DNA from: an uncultured Eubacteriales bacterium
GTDB taxonomy: Bacteria > Bacillota > Clostridia > Oscillospirales > CAG-272
DNA: 5,338 nucleotides
NCBI GenBank assembly: GCA_900556615.1
Contig: USPP01000141.1
Location: 1 to 5,338 of the forward strand
Reading direction: 5' to 3'
The first letter of the stretch is position 1; each line of letters begins with the position of its first letter. This document shows, one piece after another, positions 1 to 5,251 of this stretch. The notes below the pieces were generated by a model. The model was not told where the DNA came from. It worked only from the letters and a program-made list of their open reading frames with translations, and did no database searches. The position numbers were made by a program, and so were the translations under genes.

Positions 1-328
1 CCCCGTACTTTTTCATTTCATCGATCAGATTATGATAGTAACGGATTCCCGCTTCGTTGACCTTTCCCGTTCCTTCGGGAAGAATGCGCGTCCATGCGAC
101 AGAGAAGCGATGTGCATTGACGCCGAAGGTGCCGAGCTGCTTCATGTCATCTTTGTAACGGTGATACTGGTCAATGGCAACGTCGGCGTTTTCGTTATTA
201 TGTACCTTGTTGCCTCTTTTGTCATGGCAATAGCGATCCCAGATGCTTTCACCCTTGCCATCCTCGTTCCAAGCTCCTTCTACCTGAAAAGCGCTTGTGT
301 CGGTTCCCCAGAAAAAATTTTTTCTCAT
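1..328 (-). CDS. Family 1 glycoside hydrolase (6-phospho-)beta-glucosidase/beta-glycosidase, N-terminal part
   Basis: The 109 visible codons are the start of a GH1 beta-glycosidase, a TIM-barrel enzyme usually of about 440-480 residues; the rest, including both catalytic glutamates, lies beyond the window edge. The N-terminal GH1 signature spans residues 5-19 (FFWGTDTSAFQVEGA), with Gln15 matching the family's sugar-binding glutamine. It continues with GKGESIWD (25-31), DQYHRYKDD (53-61), the barrel strand HRFSVAW (73-79, with the conserved Arg74) and RILPEGTGKVN (81-91). Asp10 replaces the small residue normally found at that signature position. There is no signal peptide, so it probably acts in the cytoplasm on imported beta-linked oligosaccharides or their phosphates; the fragment cannot tell these apart. 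The ATG is supported by AAAGGAGA upstream. It lies 87 bases after the binding-protein gene with no terminator between, which suggests cotranscription. Confidence 0.95.
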   Translation of the reverse strand, partial: MRKNFFWGTDTSAFQVEGAWNEDGKGESIWDRYCHDKRGNKVHNNENADVAIDQYHRYKDDMKQLGTFGVNAHRFSVAWTRILPEGTGKVNEAGIRYYHNLIDEMKKYG

Positions 329-333
329 ACGTT

Positions 334-342
334 TCTCCTTTT
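334..342 (-). promoter_or_regulatory. Ribosome binding site of the GH1 gene
   Basis: Read on the minus strand this is AAAAGGAGA, a good Shine-Dalgarno about five bases before the ATG at 328-326. It fixes the start, which also places the GH1 signature at the usual distance from the N terminus. Confidence 0.8.
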
Positions 343-415
343 GCATAAATGATGCGGAATATTTATGATAACACGTTTTGTGCTATGCCTAAATGAAATT
401 GATCGGAAGAGCCTA

Positions 416-1912
416 TTATTTTGTCTTCCATTCTTCGATTGTTTCGGTCAAATCCTCCAGGGCGTTTTTCAGTTTATTTTCACGCTGGCGGTAGAAGGAT
501 ACGATATCCGAGGTTTGAGATATTCCGGAATAGCTTTCTTGTTTTCCTGTGACCATGATTAAATCATTCGGAAAATGAGCAAAGTCATAAAATACTCCGA
601 CATCGTAAATGCGGGTGTCCAAAATGATATCGAGCATTTCCTTTGATTGCTCGTCGCGGGTATTTTTGTTTTTCAGTACGATATCATAAAAGGCGGGAAT
701 TACCGTATACCTGGATTCGGCGGATAAAGCTTCAAGAATGATTCCGGTTCGGGAGGTATCCTCCGCATTGAGAGGAACCGAGATAACGCTTCCTCCGTAG
801 CATTGTACGGGAGAGCAGTAGTTCTTTTGATCGTCACTGTATTTTGGAAGAGGAAGGATTCCGAACTCCGACTCCATCGTAGCTCTCAGCTTTTCTGTGG
901 TATTGATAGGACGCATGAGAAACAATCCTTGATCGTTTGCGAACAAAGTGTCGCTTGCCCATCCGTCAGCGCTTCCGCTGCTGTTGAAGGTAAGCTGTTC
1001 GTCGAACAGAATATCCTCTAAATAGTACTGAATCATAGTGATATTTTTTTCGGTATTGAAGGCGATCTCCGGCATGTCGTCTTTATCTTTTACAATATAT
1101 TTGGCATCTCCGGCAGCAAAGAATTGATAAACCATACCGTCGTCTCCAAGAATACCGTATCTGTCTTCCAAATCGGCTGTACCGATCTCGTTAACGTCAA
1201 GGATCGCTTTTTTGCCGAGCTCCACCATTTTAGCAAAGCTCCATTCGTCATCCTTAACCAATTGGTAGAGATCTCCAAGATTGAGATCTGCGGCGAGCTT
1301 TTTGTTGAAATAAATGATTCCGGTTACACCTTTGTCGTTTACCGTGAGATCTGAGATACCGAACGGCATATAGCCTCCGAGCGTAAAGGAATCGGCTGCT
1401 TTTTCATCCCACCACGGCATACTGAAATCCAGATGAGGGATACTTCTTAGATTGTAAAAGACATTCTGAGTGTAAAGACGGCAAATATCGTCTCCTAAAG
1501 AAACAAAGAGATCGGCGAAATCGTCGTTTGAACCTACGTTCTTGACGATATTGGTTTCGTATTGCAGGTACTGTTCAACTTCCATACTGAGAGAGATTTT
1601 GTATTTTTCCTCAACCATTTGATTTCGGTAATATACTGCTTCGCTGATTGGTTCGCTTCCGGATTCTTCTACAAAAAGGTCCTCCCATGTTCGGTAATTA
1701 AATACATCTGACACATATAAGCGATAATCATAGCCGTTGAAGGTATCGTCGGGAAGATTGGGATAAAGACGTCCTTCCGTAGTTAAAGCTTCCCCGGCGG
1801 TTGTTGCGGAATCAGTGCTTTGAGATGGGGGATTATCCGGTTTAACGCATCCGAACAACAAAACTGAAATGAAAAGGATGCATAATAGAATAGATGCGAG
1901 TTTCTTTGCCAT
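416..1912 (-). CDS. Extracellular sugar-binding lipoprotein of an ABC transporter
   Basis: This 498-residue protein has a lipoprotein signal peptide: Lys3-Lys4, a hydrophobic stretch (5-20) and the lipobox LFGC with Cys22 as the lipidation site. A polar Ser/Thr-rich linker (about 27-46) follows. The mature part resembles family 1 extracellular solute-binding proteins: FNGYDYRLY (58-66), SEPISEAVYYRN (86-97), EEKYKI (101-106), DFADLFVS (131-138), a WSFAKMVELGKKA segment (224-236) like the family's usual 'WTWDEMVELAKK', and FGILPLPKYSDDQ (350-362). Such lipoproteins sit on the outer face of the membrane and pass oligosaccharides to a permease. Ligand is unknown; aromatic residues such as Trp167-Trp168 and Trp318 could stack on sugar. 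No permease or ATPase is visible, so it may pair with a distant or shared one. A GGAGGT ribosome site nine bases upstream supports the start. Confidence 0.9.
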   Translation of the reverse strand: MAKKLASILLCILFISVLLFGCVKPDNPPSQSTDSATTAGEALTTEGRLYPNLPDDTFNGYDYRLYVSDVFNYRTWEDLFVEESGSEPISEAVYYRNQMVEEKYKISLSMEVEQYLQYETNIVKNVGSNDDFADLFVSLGDDICRLYTQNVFYNLRSIPHLDFSMPWWDEKAADSFTLGGYMPFGISDLTVNDKGVTGIIYFNKKLAADLNLGDLYQLVKDDEWSFAKMVELGKKAILDVNEIGTADLEDRYGILGDDGMVYQFFAAGDAKYIVKDKDDMPEIAFNTEKNITMIQYYLEDILFDEQLTFNSSGSADGWASDTLFANDQGLFLMRPINTTEKLRATMESEFGILPLPKYSDDQKNYCSPVQCYGGSVISVPLNAEDTSRTGIILEALSAESRYTVIPAFYDIVLKNKNTRDEQSKEMLDIILDTRIYDVGVFYDFAHFPNDLIMVTGKQESYSGISQTSDIVSFYRQRENKLKNALEDLTETIEEWKTK

Positions 1913-1921
1913 TCTGAGTTT

Positions 1922-1927
1922 ACCTCC
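1922..1927 (-). promoter_or_regulatory. Strong ribosome binding site of the binding-protein gene
   Basis: GGAGGT on the minus strand, nine bases before the ATG at 1912. It is the strongest Shine-Dalgarno in the window, which suits a binding protein that is normally made in excess of the enzymes. Confidence 0.85.
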
Positions 1928-1938
1928 GTAAAAATATT

Positions 1939-1964
1939 AAATAAGGGGCATTGCCCCGTTATTT
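1939..1964 (-). terminator. Hairpin between the beta-helix and binding-protein genes; attenuating terminator or mRNA-stabilising stem
   Basis: On the minus strand AAATAA, a bulged C, then GGGGC, loop AAT, GCCCC and TTATTT form an 11-bp stem with one bulge. It is followed by AATATTTTTA, a broken T-rich tract. This fits a weak intrinsic terminator, or a 3'-end stem protecting the upstream message. It ends only 11 bases before the binding protein's Shine-Dalgarno, so it could equally shield the 5' end of a processed downstream transcript. Since the next two genes have no clear promoter, I favour partial termination or processing over a true operon end. Confidence 0.5.
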
Positions 1965-2021
1965 CATAGGGAAAGAAATAGAATATGCTGTCAATATCGT
2001 TTCTTATAATCTGACGAGAAG

Positions 2022-3428
2022 TCAAACGAGCCAAAATTCCTTTACCGTTCCGAAGCCGGTTCCGCCGGCAGGAGTTGTGTTAGGATAATCAGGATTGACG
2101 GTTTGCTTTCTTATATAGAGAAGCTTTTCGGAGTCCAGGCATTTCTCGCCGTTTTCGGAGATGTTATTCATTGTTATCCGATCGGCGTGGCATACGCTGT
2201 CGGGATCAAAAAAGTCAAACCAATCCTCCGGATTATCCGTGATTTTCCATGTTGCGGAAATAGGTCCGACGGCAAGAAAATGGTAATCGGAGTATTCGGG
2301 ATCACAGAGAGGATAGTTTACGGAAATGTCTGAGAAATTTAGATTATAGGCGTCGGCATGAAGCTCAAAGCAGGCATTTTTGACGGTATAATACTGCTGA
2401 GCATTATAGTAGTCGAAAGTCATATTTTCAAAATAGAGGTTATAGAGACTCCCTAAGCCGAAGCTTTTATCCAGATTGTATCCCGGCATTAGATTGGGCT
2501 GATTATAGAGCTTAACGGTATGTATTCCATGAATGTTTCGGAACAGTATATTGTAAACGGGACATTCGATGGTTCTGCCGTCCGGAAGGACGTAATTGCC
2601 GGGATGAAGACGCATTTCCGACCACAGATATCCCGGATCGCACTTGATATCTTCAACGATTACATTGTTAATGCTTCCGAATGTAAGGCTGGAATTCGTC
2701 CAGTCCCATGCGTTCAGCGCTATCATGTCGTCTCCTGTTCTTCCCCTGATATCACGGATCAGACCGTCATAGGCAGGCCCCTCTACATGAATACCGTCTC
2801 GGTTTACATCTTTGAATTCAATATCCTGTATAATGAAGTTCCGGCAATTTCCGATCATTACGCACATTCTGTTTGAATAGGCAAAGCGGACATGCTCCAA
2901 ACGCACTCCTATTATATTATGAAGCAGAAACAGCGAGTCGCAGCCCATATATCCGTCGAACGGACGGGAGGCGTTGATGATGATGGTATTGGGCGCTTCC
3001 CATATACCTCCGGAAATGACGATATTCTGATCACTGTGAATCCCCGGTTCAACATAATGATAATGACCGTCGAGAACATTTCTGTTGCGGAGAAAAATTC
3101 CGTCCGTGGTAAAAATCAATCTTGTGTCGGGATGTACCGAAAGCTGATTTCCACTATTCATAATGATACTTCTGCTTATATAAAGCGGTTCTTCAGAGTA
3201 GGGAATTGTGACGTTTTGATGTGCATTTAATGCCATTTGAATGGCGTTGACGGAATCTGTGACGGTTTTTCCGTTAAATTCTGTTGTTCCGCAATAGGAG
3301 AGATATTCTGTTATGCTGACAGTCTCCTCACCTGTTCTGTCGGGCATAAGAAGACGCGAACGTATTTCGCGGTTTAATTTAGCGCTTTCCTTTTCTGCTT
3401 CAGTATATTTTTGGGGGATCAGTTTCAT
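2022..3428 (-). CDS. Right-handed parallel beta-helix protein, GH28/pectate-lyase-3-like, probable cytoplasmic carbohydrate-active enzyme
   Basis: This 468-residue protein has a charged N terminus and no signal peptide or membrane segment. Residues 52-104 resemble the opening of pectate-lyase-3/GH28 helices: a TDSVNAIQMALNA helix (57-69), VTIP (73-76), then short strands ending in DTRLIF. Repeating coils follow, for example NIVISGGIWE (135-144), VRLEHVRFAY (175-184), FIIQDIEF (198-205), NVIVEDIKC (255-263) and YNILFRNIHG (292-301). Two GH28-type acidic motifs are visible: Asn209-Arg-Asp211-Gly and Gly232-Asp233-Asp234. The GHG motif expected about 20 residues later is absent; an ALNAWDW segment (237-243) follows instead. 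Arg273 in EMRLHPG or Lys306 in TVKLYN might serve as the basic residue, but this is a guess. It probably cleaves or modifies an imported uronate- or galactose-containing oligosaccharide; another helix activity, such as a lyase or epimerase, is possible. Confidence 0.85.
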   Translation of the reverse strand: MKLIPQKYTEAEKESAKLNREIRSRLLMPDRTGEETVSITEYLSYCGTTEFNGKTVTDSVNAIQMALNAHQNVTIPYSEEPLYISRSIIMNSGNQLSVHPDTRLIFTTDGIFLRNRNVLDGHYHYVEPGIHSDQNIVISGGIWEAPNTIIINASRPFDGYMGCDSLFLLHNIIGVRLEHVRFAYSNRMCVMIGNCRNFIIQDIEFKDVNRDGIHVEGPAYDGLIRDIRGRTGDDMIALNAWDWTNSSLTFGSINNVIVEDIKCDPGYLWSEMRLHPGNYVLPDGRTIECPVYNILFRNIHGIHTVKLYNQPNLMPGYNLDKSFGLGSLYNLYFENMTFDYYNAQQYYTVKNACFELHADAYNLNFSDISVNYPLCDPEYSDYHFLAVGPISATWKITDNPEDWFDFFDPDSVCHADRITMNNISENGEKCLDSEKLLYIRKQTVNPDYPNTTPAGGTGFGTVKEFWLV

Positions 3429-3443
3429 GTCTGTTTACTCACT

Positions 3444-3448
3444 CTCCT
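3444..3448 (-). promoter_or_regulatory. Distant ribosome binding site of the beta-helix gene
   Basis: AGGAG lies 15 bases before the ATG at 3428, longer than the usual 5-10. No better start is visible in frame: the nearby GTG is out of frame. Initiation may therefore be modest, or the true start may be a little inside the gene. Confidence 0.5.
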
Positions 3449-3479
3449 CGGTAATCCGGGATTTCCTTTCTTATTTTTT

Positions 3480-3510
3480 ACGGCGATGACGATTCTGATT
3501 TGCTCGCCGT
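3480..3510. repeat. Inverted repeat in the leader of the beta-helix gene
   Basis: ACGGCGA (3480-3486) and TCGCCGT (3504-3510) are perfect 7-base arms around a 17-base loop. On the minus strand, the direction of the genes, it is followed by AAAAAAT, so it is not a terminator there. On the plus strand a TAATTTTTT tract follows, but no plus-strand gene ends here. If the proposed promoter at 3515-3544 is real, the hairpin would form at the very 5' end of the transcript. An operator is the alternative. Confidence 0.45.
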
Positions 3511-3514
3511 TAAT

Positions 3515-3544
3515 TTTTTAGGATGTGTAATGACTGACTGTAAA
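3515..3544 (-). promoter_or_regulatory. Possible sigma-A promoter for the beta-helix gene
   Basis: On the minus strand TTTACA (3544-3539, five of six to consensus) is followed after 18 bases by TAAAAA (3520-3515, four of six). Transcription would begin near 3508 and give a leader of about 80 bases. The match is moderate and the region is AT-rich, so chance is a real possibility. Confidence 0.35.
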
Positions 3545-3549
3545 ACAGT
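3537..3549. promoter_or_regulatory. Short palindrome overlapping the candidate -35 box, possible operator
   Basis: ACTGT-AAA-ACAGT is a perfect 5-base inverted repeat with a 3-base centre, and it overlaps the TTTACA box. Its position suits a regulator site. AraC proteins usually bind direct rather than inverted repeats, so the neighbouring regulator is not clearly the one that would bind it. Confidence 0.3.
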
Positions 3550-3575
3550 AAATTCCGGTTTTGTTTCCTGAAATT

Positions 3576-4448
3576 TCAAATCTCAAATCCACTGGAAGCA
3601 AATTCCGTTGGTGTATAACCGGTAATCTGCTTGAAAGCGCGAATAAAAGAATGAAGAGAGACAAATCCGACCATCGAGCTTACCTCGGTTGCGGAATAAC
3701 CCTTTAAAAGTAATTCTTTGGCACGGGAAATTCTTACATTAAGAAGATAATGGTGAATGGTAAGACCGGTTGAGCTTTTAAAAATGGTGGAAAGATAGCT
3801 CTTACAGGCGCCTATTTCGTTGTATATTATCTCATTTGATAGCTCCGGATTCTGATAATTTTTTTCGATATAATCTACGGTACGCATGACGGTGGGCCAA
3901 GAAGAAAGATTTCGTTTGACAATATCTTCTCTGTTTGATTCGGAACGCTGAAGAATATCGATCAGTTGTATCATTTCGCTTTTCAGCTTGAGAAAATTGG
4001 AGCTTGCCTTATGAAGGGCAGTGATTTTTTCAACTTTATTTCGGACATACATTCTGTCGATGGATTCAAAAGTATAAAAGAAGGGCTTGTTTATGATTTG
4101 TTCTTTCTGCGGATGGAGAATATCAGGACTGATGCTTTGAATATATTCCTGAACGCCTATACCGTTAAGCGATATTCGGTTTGGATCTGTGAAAAAATCA
4201 AAGTGAATGACGCACATGGCGACCGGTTTGGCAGTAAAAGCGAAATGGGGACAGAACGGCGGCATAAGCAGTCCGTTTCCGGAAGTCAGCTTGTAGTCGG
4301 CTCCATCTGTTTTGTATTCAAGTATTCCATCTATAATATAGGTAAAGGCATAGTCAAAATCTATATACTGTGAATATTTTAACTGTACAATTTCATTTCT
4401 TGCTGTTCGCACATAAGGAGAAATAAAAAGCAAATCTTCTAATCTCAT
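3576..4448 (-). CDS. AraC-family transcriptional regulator with cupin sensor domain
   Basis: This 290-residue protein has the usual AraC/XylS layout and length. An N-terminal cupin-like sensing domain is marked by YAFTYIIDGILEYKTDG (33-49) and SGNGLLMPPFCPHF (56-69). A linker helix region (about 130-180) follows, then a C-terminal double helix-turn-helix. The first HTH spans about 203-225 (LSNEIIYNEIGACKSYLSTIF), the second about 253-274 (ATEVSSMVGFVSLHSFIRAF). The domain ends with the family signature KQITGYTPTEF (273-283). Members bind promoter DNA and usually activate sugar-utilisation genes when a sugar occupies the cupin. It lies 147 bases upstream of the beta-helix gene on the same strand, so that locus is the likely target. 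The ATG has only a weak GGA upstream, which suggests low expression, normal for a regulator. Confidence 0.95.
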   Translation of the reverse strand: MRLEDLLFISPYVRTARNEIVQLKYSQYIDFDYAFTYIIDGILEYKTDGADYKLTSGNGLLMPPFCPHFAFTAKPVAMCVIHFDFFTDPNRISLNGIGVQEYIQSISPDILHPQKEQIINKPFFYTFESIDRMYVRNKVEKITALHKASSNFLKLKSEMIQLIDILQRSESNREDIVKRNLSSWPTVMRTVDYIEKNYQNPELSNEIIYNEIGACKSYLSTIFKSSTGLTIHHYLLNVRISRAKELLLKGYSATEVSSMVGFVSLHSFIRAFKQITGYTPTEFASSGFEI

Positions 4449-4469
4449 GTATACTATTTTCCATTCTTT

Positions 4470-4477
4470 TTTATATA
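4470..4477 (-). promoter_or_regulatory. Possible -10 region of the regulator gene
   Basis: TATATAAA on the minus strand lies about 21 bases before the regulator's ATG. No convincing -35 box is present at 16-19 bases upstream, so only a -10-like element is claimed. The insertion at 4535-4703 begins about 55 bases further upstream and could have displaced or supplied upstream control sequence. Confidence 0.3.
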
Positions 4478-4534
4478 AACGCCGAATTGCGTAATTTCTG
4501 TCCTCTGCTAAACATTTAGAATTTTTTAATATTA

Positions 4535-4703
4535 GGGCAATACCGCCGGATGCACAGCTAACGCCTTTATTGCGCGCTTGCCTCTATTCCGTCAACCTTC
4601 ACCAATTTCGTCGGCAGAGGAGTCACTCTTGCCTTCTCAATATGTATTGTCTGACGAAAATCTGGCGGCGCAACTGCACAGCAATCCTTGTGCAGTATTG
4701 CCT
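4535..4703. mobile_element. MITE-like non-autonomous element of 169 bp with TA target duplication
   Basis: The ends form an inverted repeat: GGGCAATAC at 4535-4543 and GTATTGCCT at 4695-4703, eight of nine matching. With gaps the similarity runs on for about 30 bases; both ends share GGAT...CAG...CGCC in order. TA flanks each side (4533-4534 and 4704-4705), as expected for transposition by IS630/Tc1-mariner-type enzymes. The element encodes no transposase and has no open frame of note. Its core (4557-4639) matches 5252-5338 in the same orientation at roughly 85% by eye, with a 4-base length difference. It lies between the regulator and AT-rich intergenic DNA. The family assignment rests on the TA duplication alone. 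Confidence 0.7.
4674..4695. repeat. Hairpin inside the right end of the MITE-like element
   Basis: CTGCACA (4674-4680) and TGTGCAG (4689-4695) are perfect 7-base arms around an 8-base loop. The left end of the element has only a remnant of it (TGCACAG at 4551-4557), so the two ends are asymmetric. No T-tract follows, so it is not an intrinsic terminator. Confidence 0.65.
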
Positions 4704-4902
4704 TAGTTTGATTTTAACATTATCAATTCTGGATATATATGTCTACAAGTTCATACATATTATATGTACAAAAAGTTCCTTTGATGACAGAACTTGAGAA
4801 AACAGATTTATAAATTAAATAGCGCAATTTGTTAAATTACAGTGTTTTTTTCTTTATAAATAGGATAAAAAGTATAGATTTTTGTGTTTTTATAAAAAAT
4901 TG

Positions 4903-4943
4903 AGAACAGAAATCTTGAACATTTTCAAAAAGTTCTGTGTTCT
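4903..4943. repeat. Nested imperfect hairpin in the AT-rich region
   Basis: AGAACAGAA (4903-4911) pairs with TTCTG...TTCT (4933-4943) with a two-base bulge, and TTGAA (4915-4919) pairs with TTCAA (4924-4928) inside it. In AT-rich DNA such a fold can arise by chance. No gene next to it explains it. Confidence 0.35.
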
Positions 4944-5019
4944 GTATTATAGTTTTCAAGGCGGCGTGAATTTATTGTATGAATCTGAAATTTCTGTATC
5001 TGTGAAAAAATCCGATAAA

Positions 5020-5058
5020 AAAACACCGATCTTGTTTGAAAAACGAAATCAGTGTTTT
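5020..5058. terminator. Possible degraded bidirectional terminator
   Basis: AAAACAC (5020-5026) and GAT (5028-5030) pair with ATC (5048-5050) and GTGTTTT (5052-5058), with one mismatch. Inner arms TTGTTT and AAACGA can extend the stem with one G-U pair. The A-run before and T-run after match the look of Gram-positive bidirectional terminators. No gene in the window ends here, so its source gene may have been lost. Confidence 0.35.
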
Positions 5059-5187
5059 GTATATAAATATCGATACAGATAATCTGTCGTTCGTTGACAG
5101 ACAGAATTTTTCGGGTATCCGAAAGCGCAATTTTGACCATTTAAATTCATAATCATCCAAAGAAAATACAGTCAAAAACATCCGATT

Positions 5188-5240
5188 CGGCATTTTCCCG
5201 ACCGGGAAAATGCCGGGCTTGTTGCTTAACGCAACAGCCC
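5188..5240. repeat. Two adjacent strong hairpins at the border of the second repeat copy
   Basis: The first stem is 13 perfect base pairs around a two-base AC centre: CGGCATTTTCCCG (5188-5200) against CGGGAAAATGCCG (5203-5215). The second is GGGCT, a bulged T, GTTGC, loop TTAAC, GCAAC and AGCCC (5215-5240). They share one base and could not both be fully closed at the junction. Neither has a T-tract, so terminators are unlikely. They directly precede GACAATTACCG, which resembles the MITE end GGCAATACCG, so they may belong to a larger or different version of the repeat. Confidence 0.7.
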
Positions 5241-5251
5241 GACAATTACCG

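Larger units (their letters stand above)
4706..5187. other. AT-rich intergenic stretch with several imperfect hairpins and no convincing gene
   Basis: These 482 bases are markedly richer in A and T than the genes. Short frames exist on both strands but have weak or no ribosome sites and read as low-complexity Phe/Lys/Ile-rich peptides. Visible structure includes the palindrome TACATAT-T-ATATGTA (4754-4768), a nested hairpin at 4903-4943, an imperfect stem at 5020-5058, TCTGTC/GACAGA (5083-5101) and TTTCGG/CCGAAA (5109-5124). A plus-strand TTTTCA, 17 bases, TATTAT combination (4922-4950) resembles a promoter but leads to no clear gene. Decayed intergenic DNA is the simplest reading. Confidence 0.6.

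Noticed and set aside
32..352. Plus-strand frame of 106 codons opposite the GH1 gene
   Set aside because: The opposite strand gives an unmistakable GH1 N terminus with its own ribosome site.
329..415. Terminator or catabolite-repression (CcpA) site between the binding-protein and GH1 genes
   Set aside because: No stem with a T-tract is present, and the closest operator-like sequence (around ACAAAACGTGTTAT) has at least four mismatches to the consensus.
1970..1994. Minus-strand TTGACA (1994-1989) as a promoter for the binding-protein gene
   Set aside because: The best -10-like sequence, TATGAA, is 20 bases away and matches only four of six. The spacing is too long to support a call.
1783..2034. 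Minus-strand frame of 83 codons spanning the gap between the helix and binding-protein genes
   Set aside because: It overlaps the binding protein's signal peptide in another frame and runs through the hairpin at 1939-1964, and it has no ribosome site.
2520..3230. Two plus-strand frames of 118 and 112 codons opposite the beta-helix gene
   Set aside because: Both are antisense to a well-supported protein with recognisable repeats and motifs, and neither shows domain features of its own.
4882..5082. Plus-strand frame of 66 codons, or 38 from a GTG near 4966 behind AAGGCGG
   Set aside because: It is AT-rich, low in complexity, and runs straight through the terminator-like stem at 5020-5058, so it is probably non-coding.
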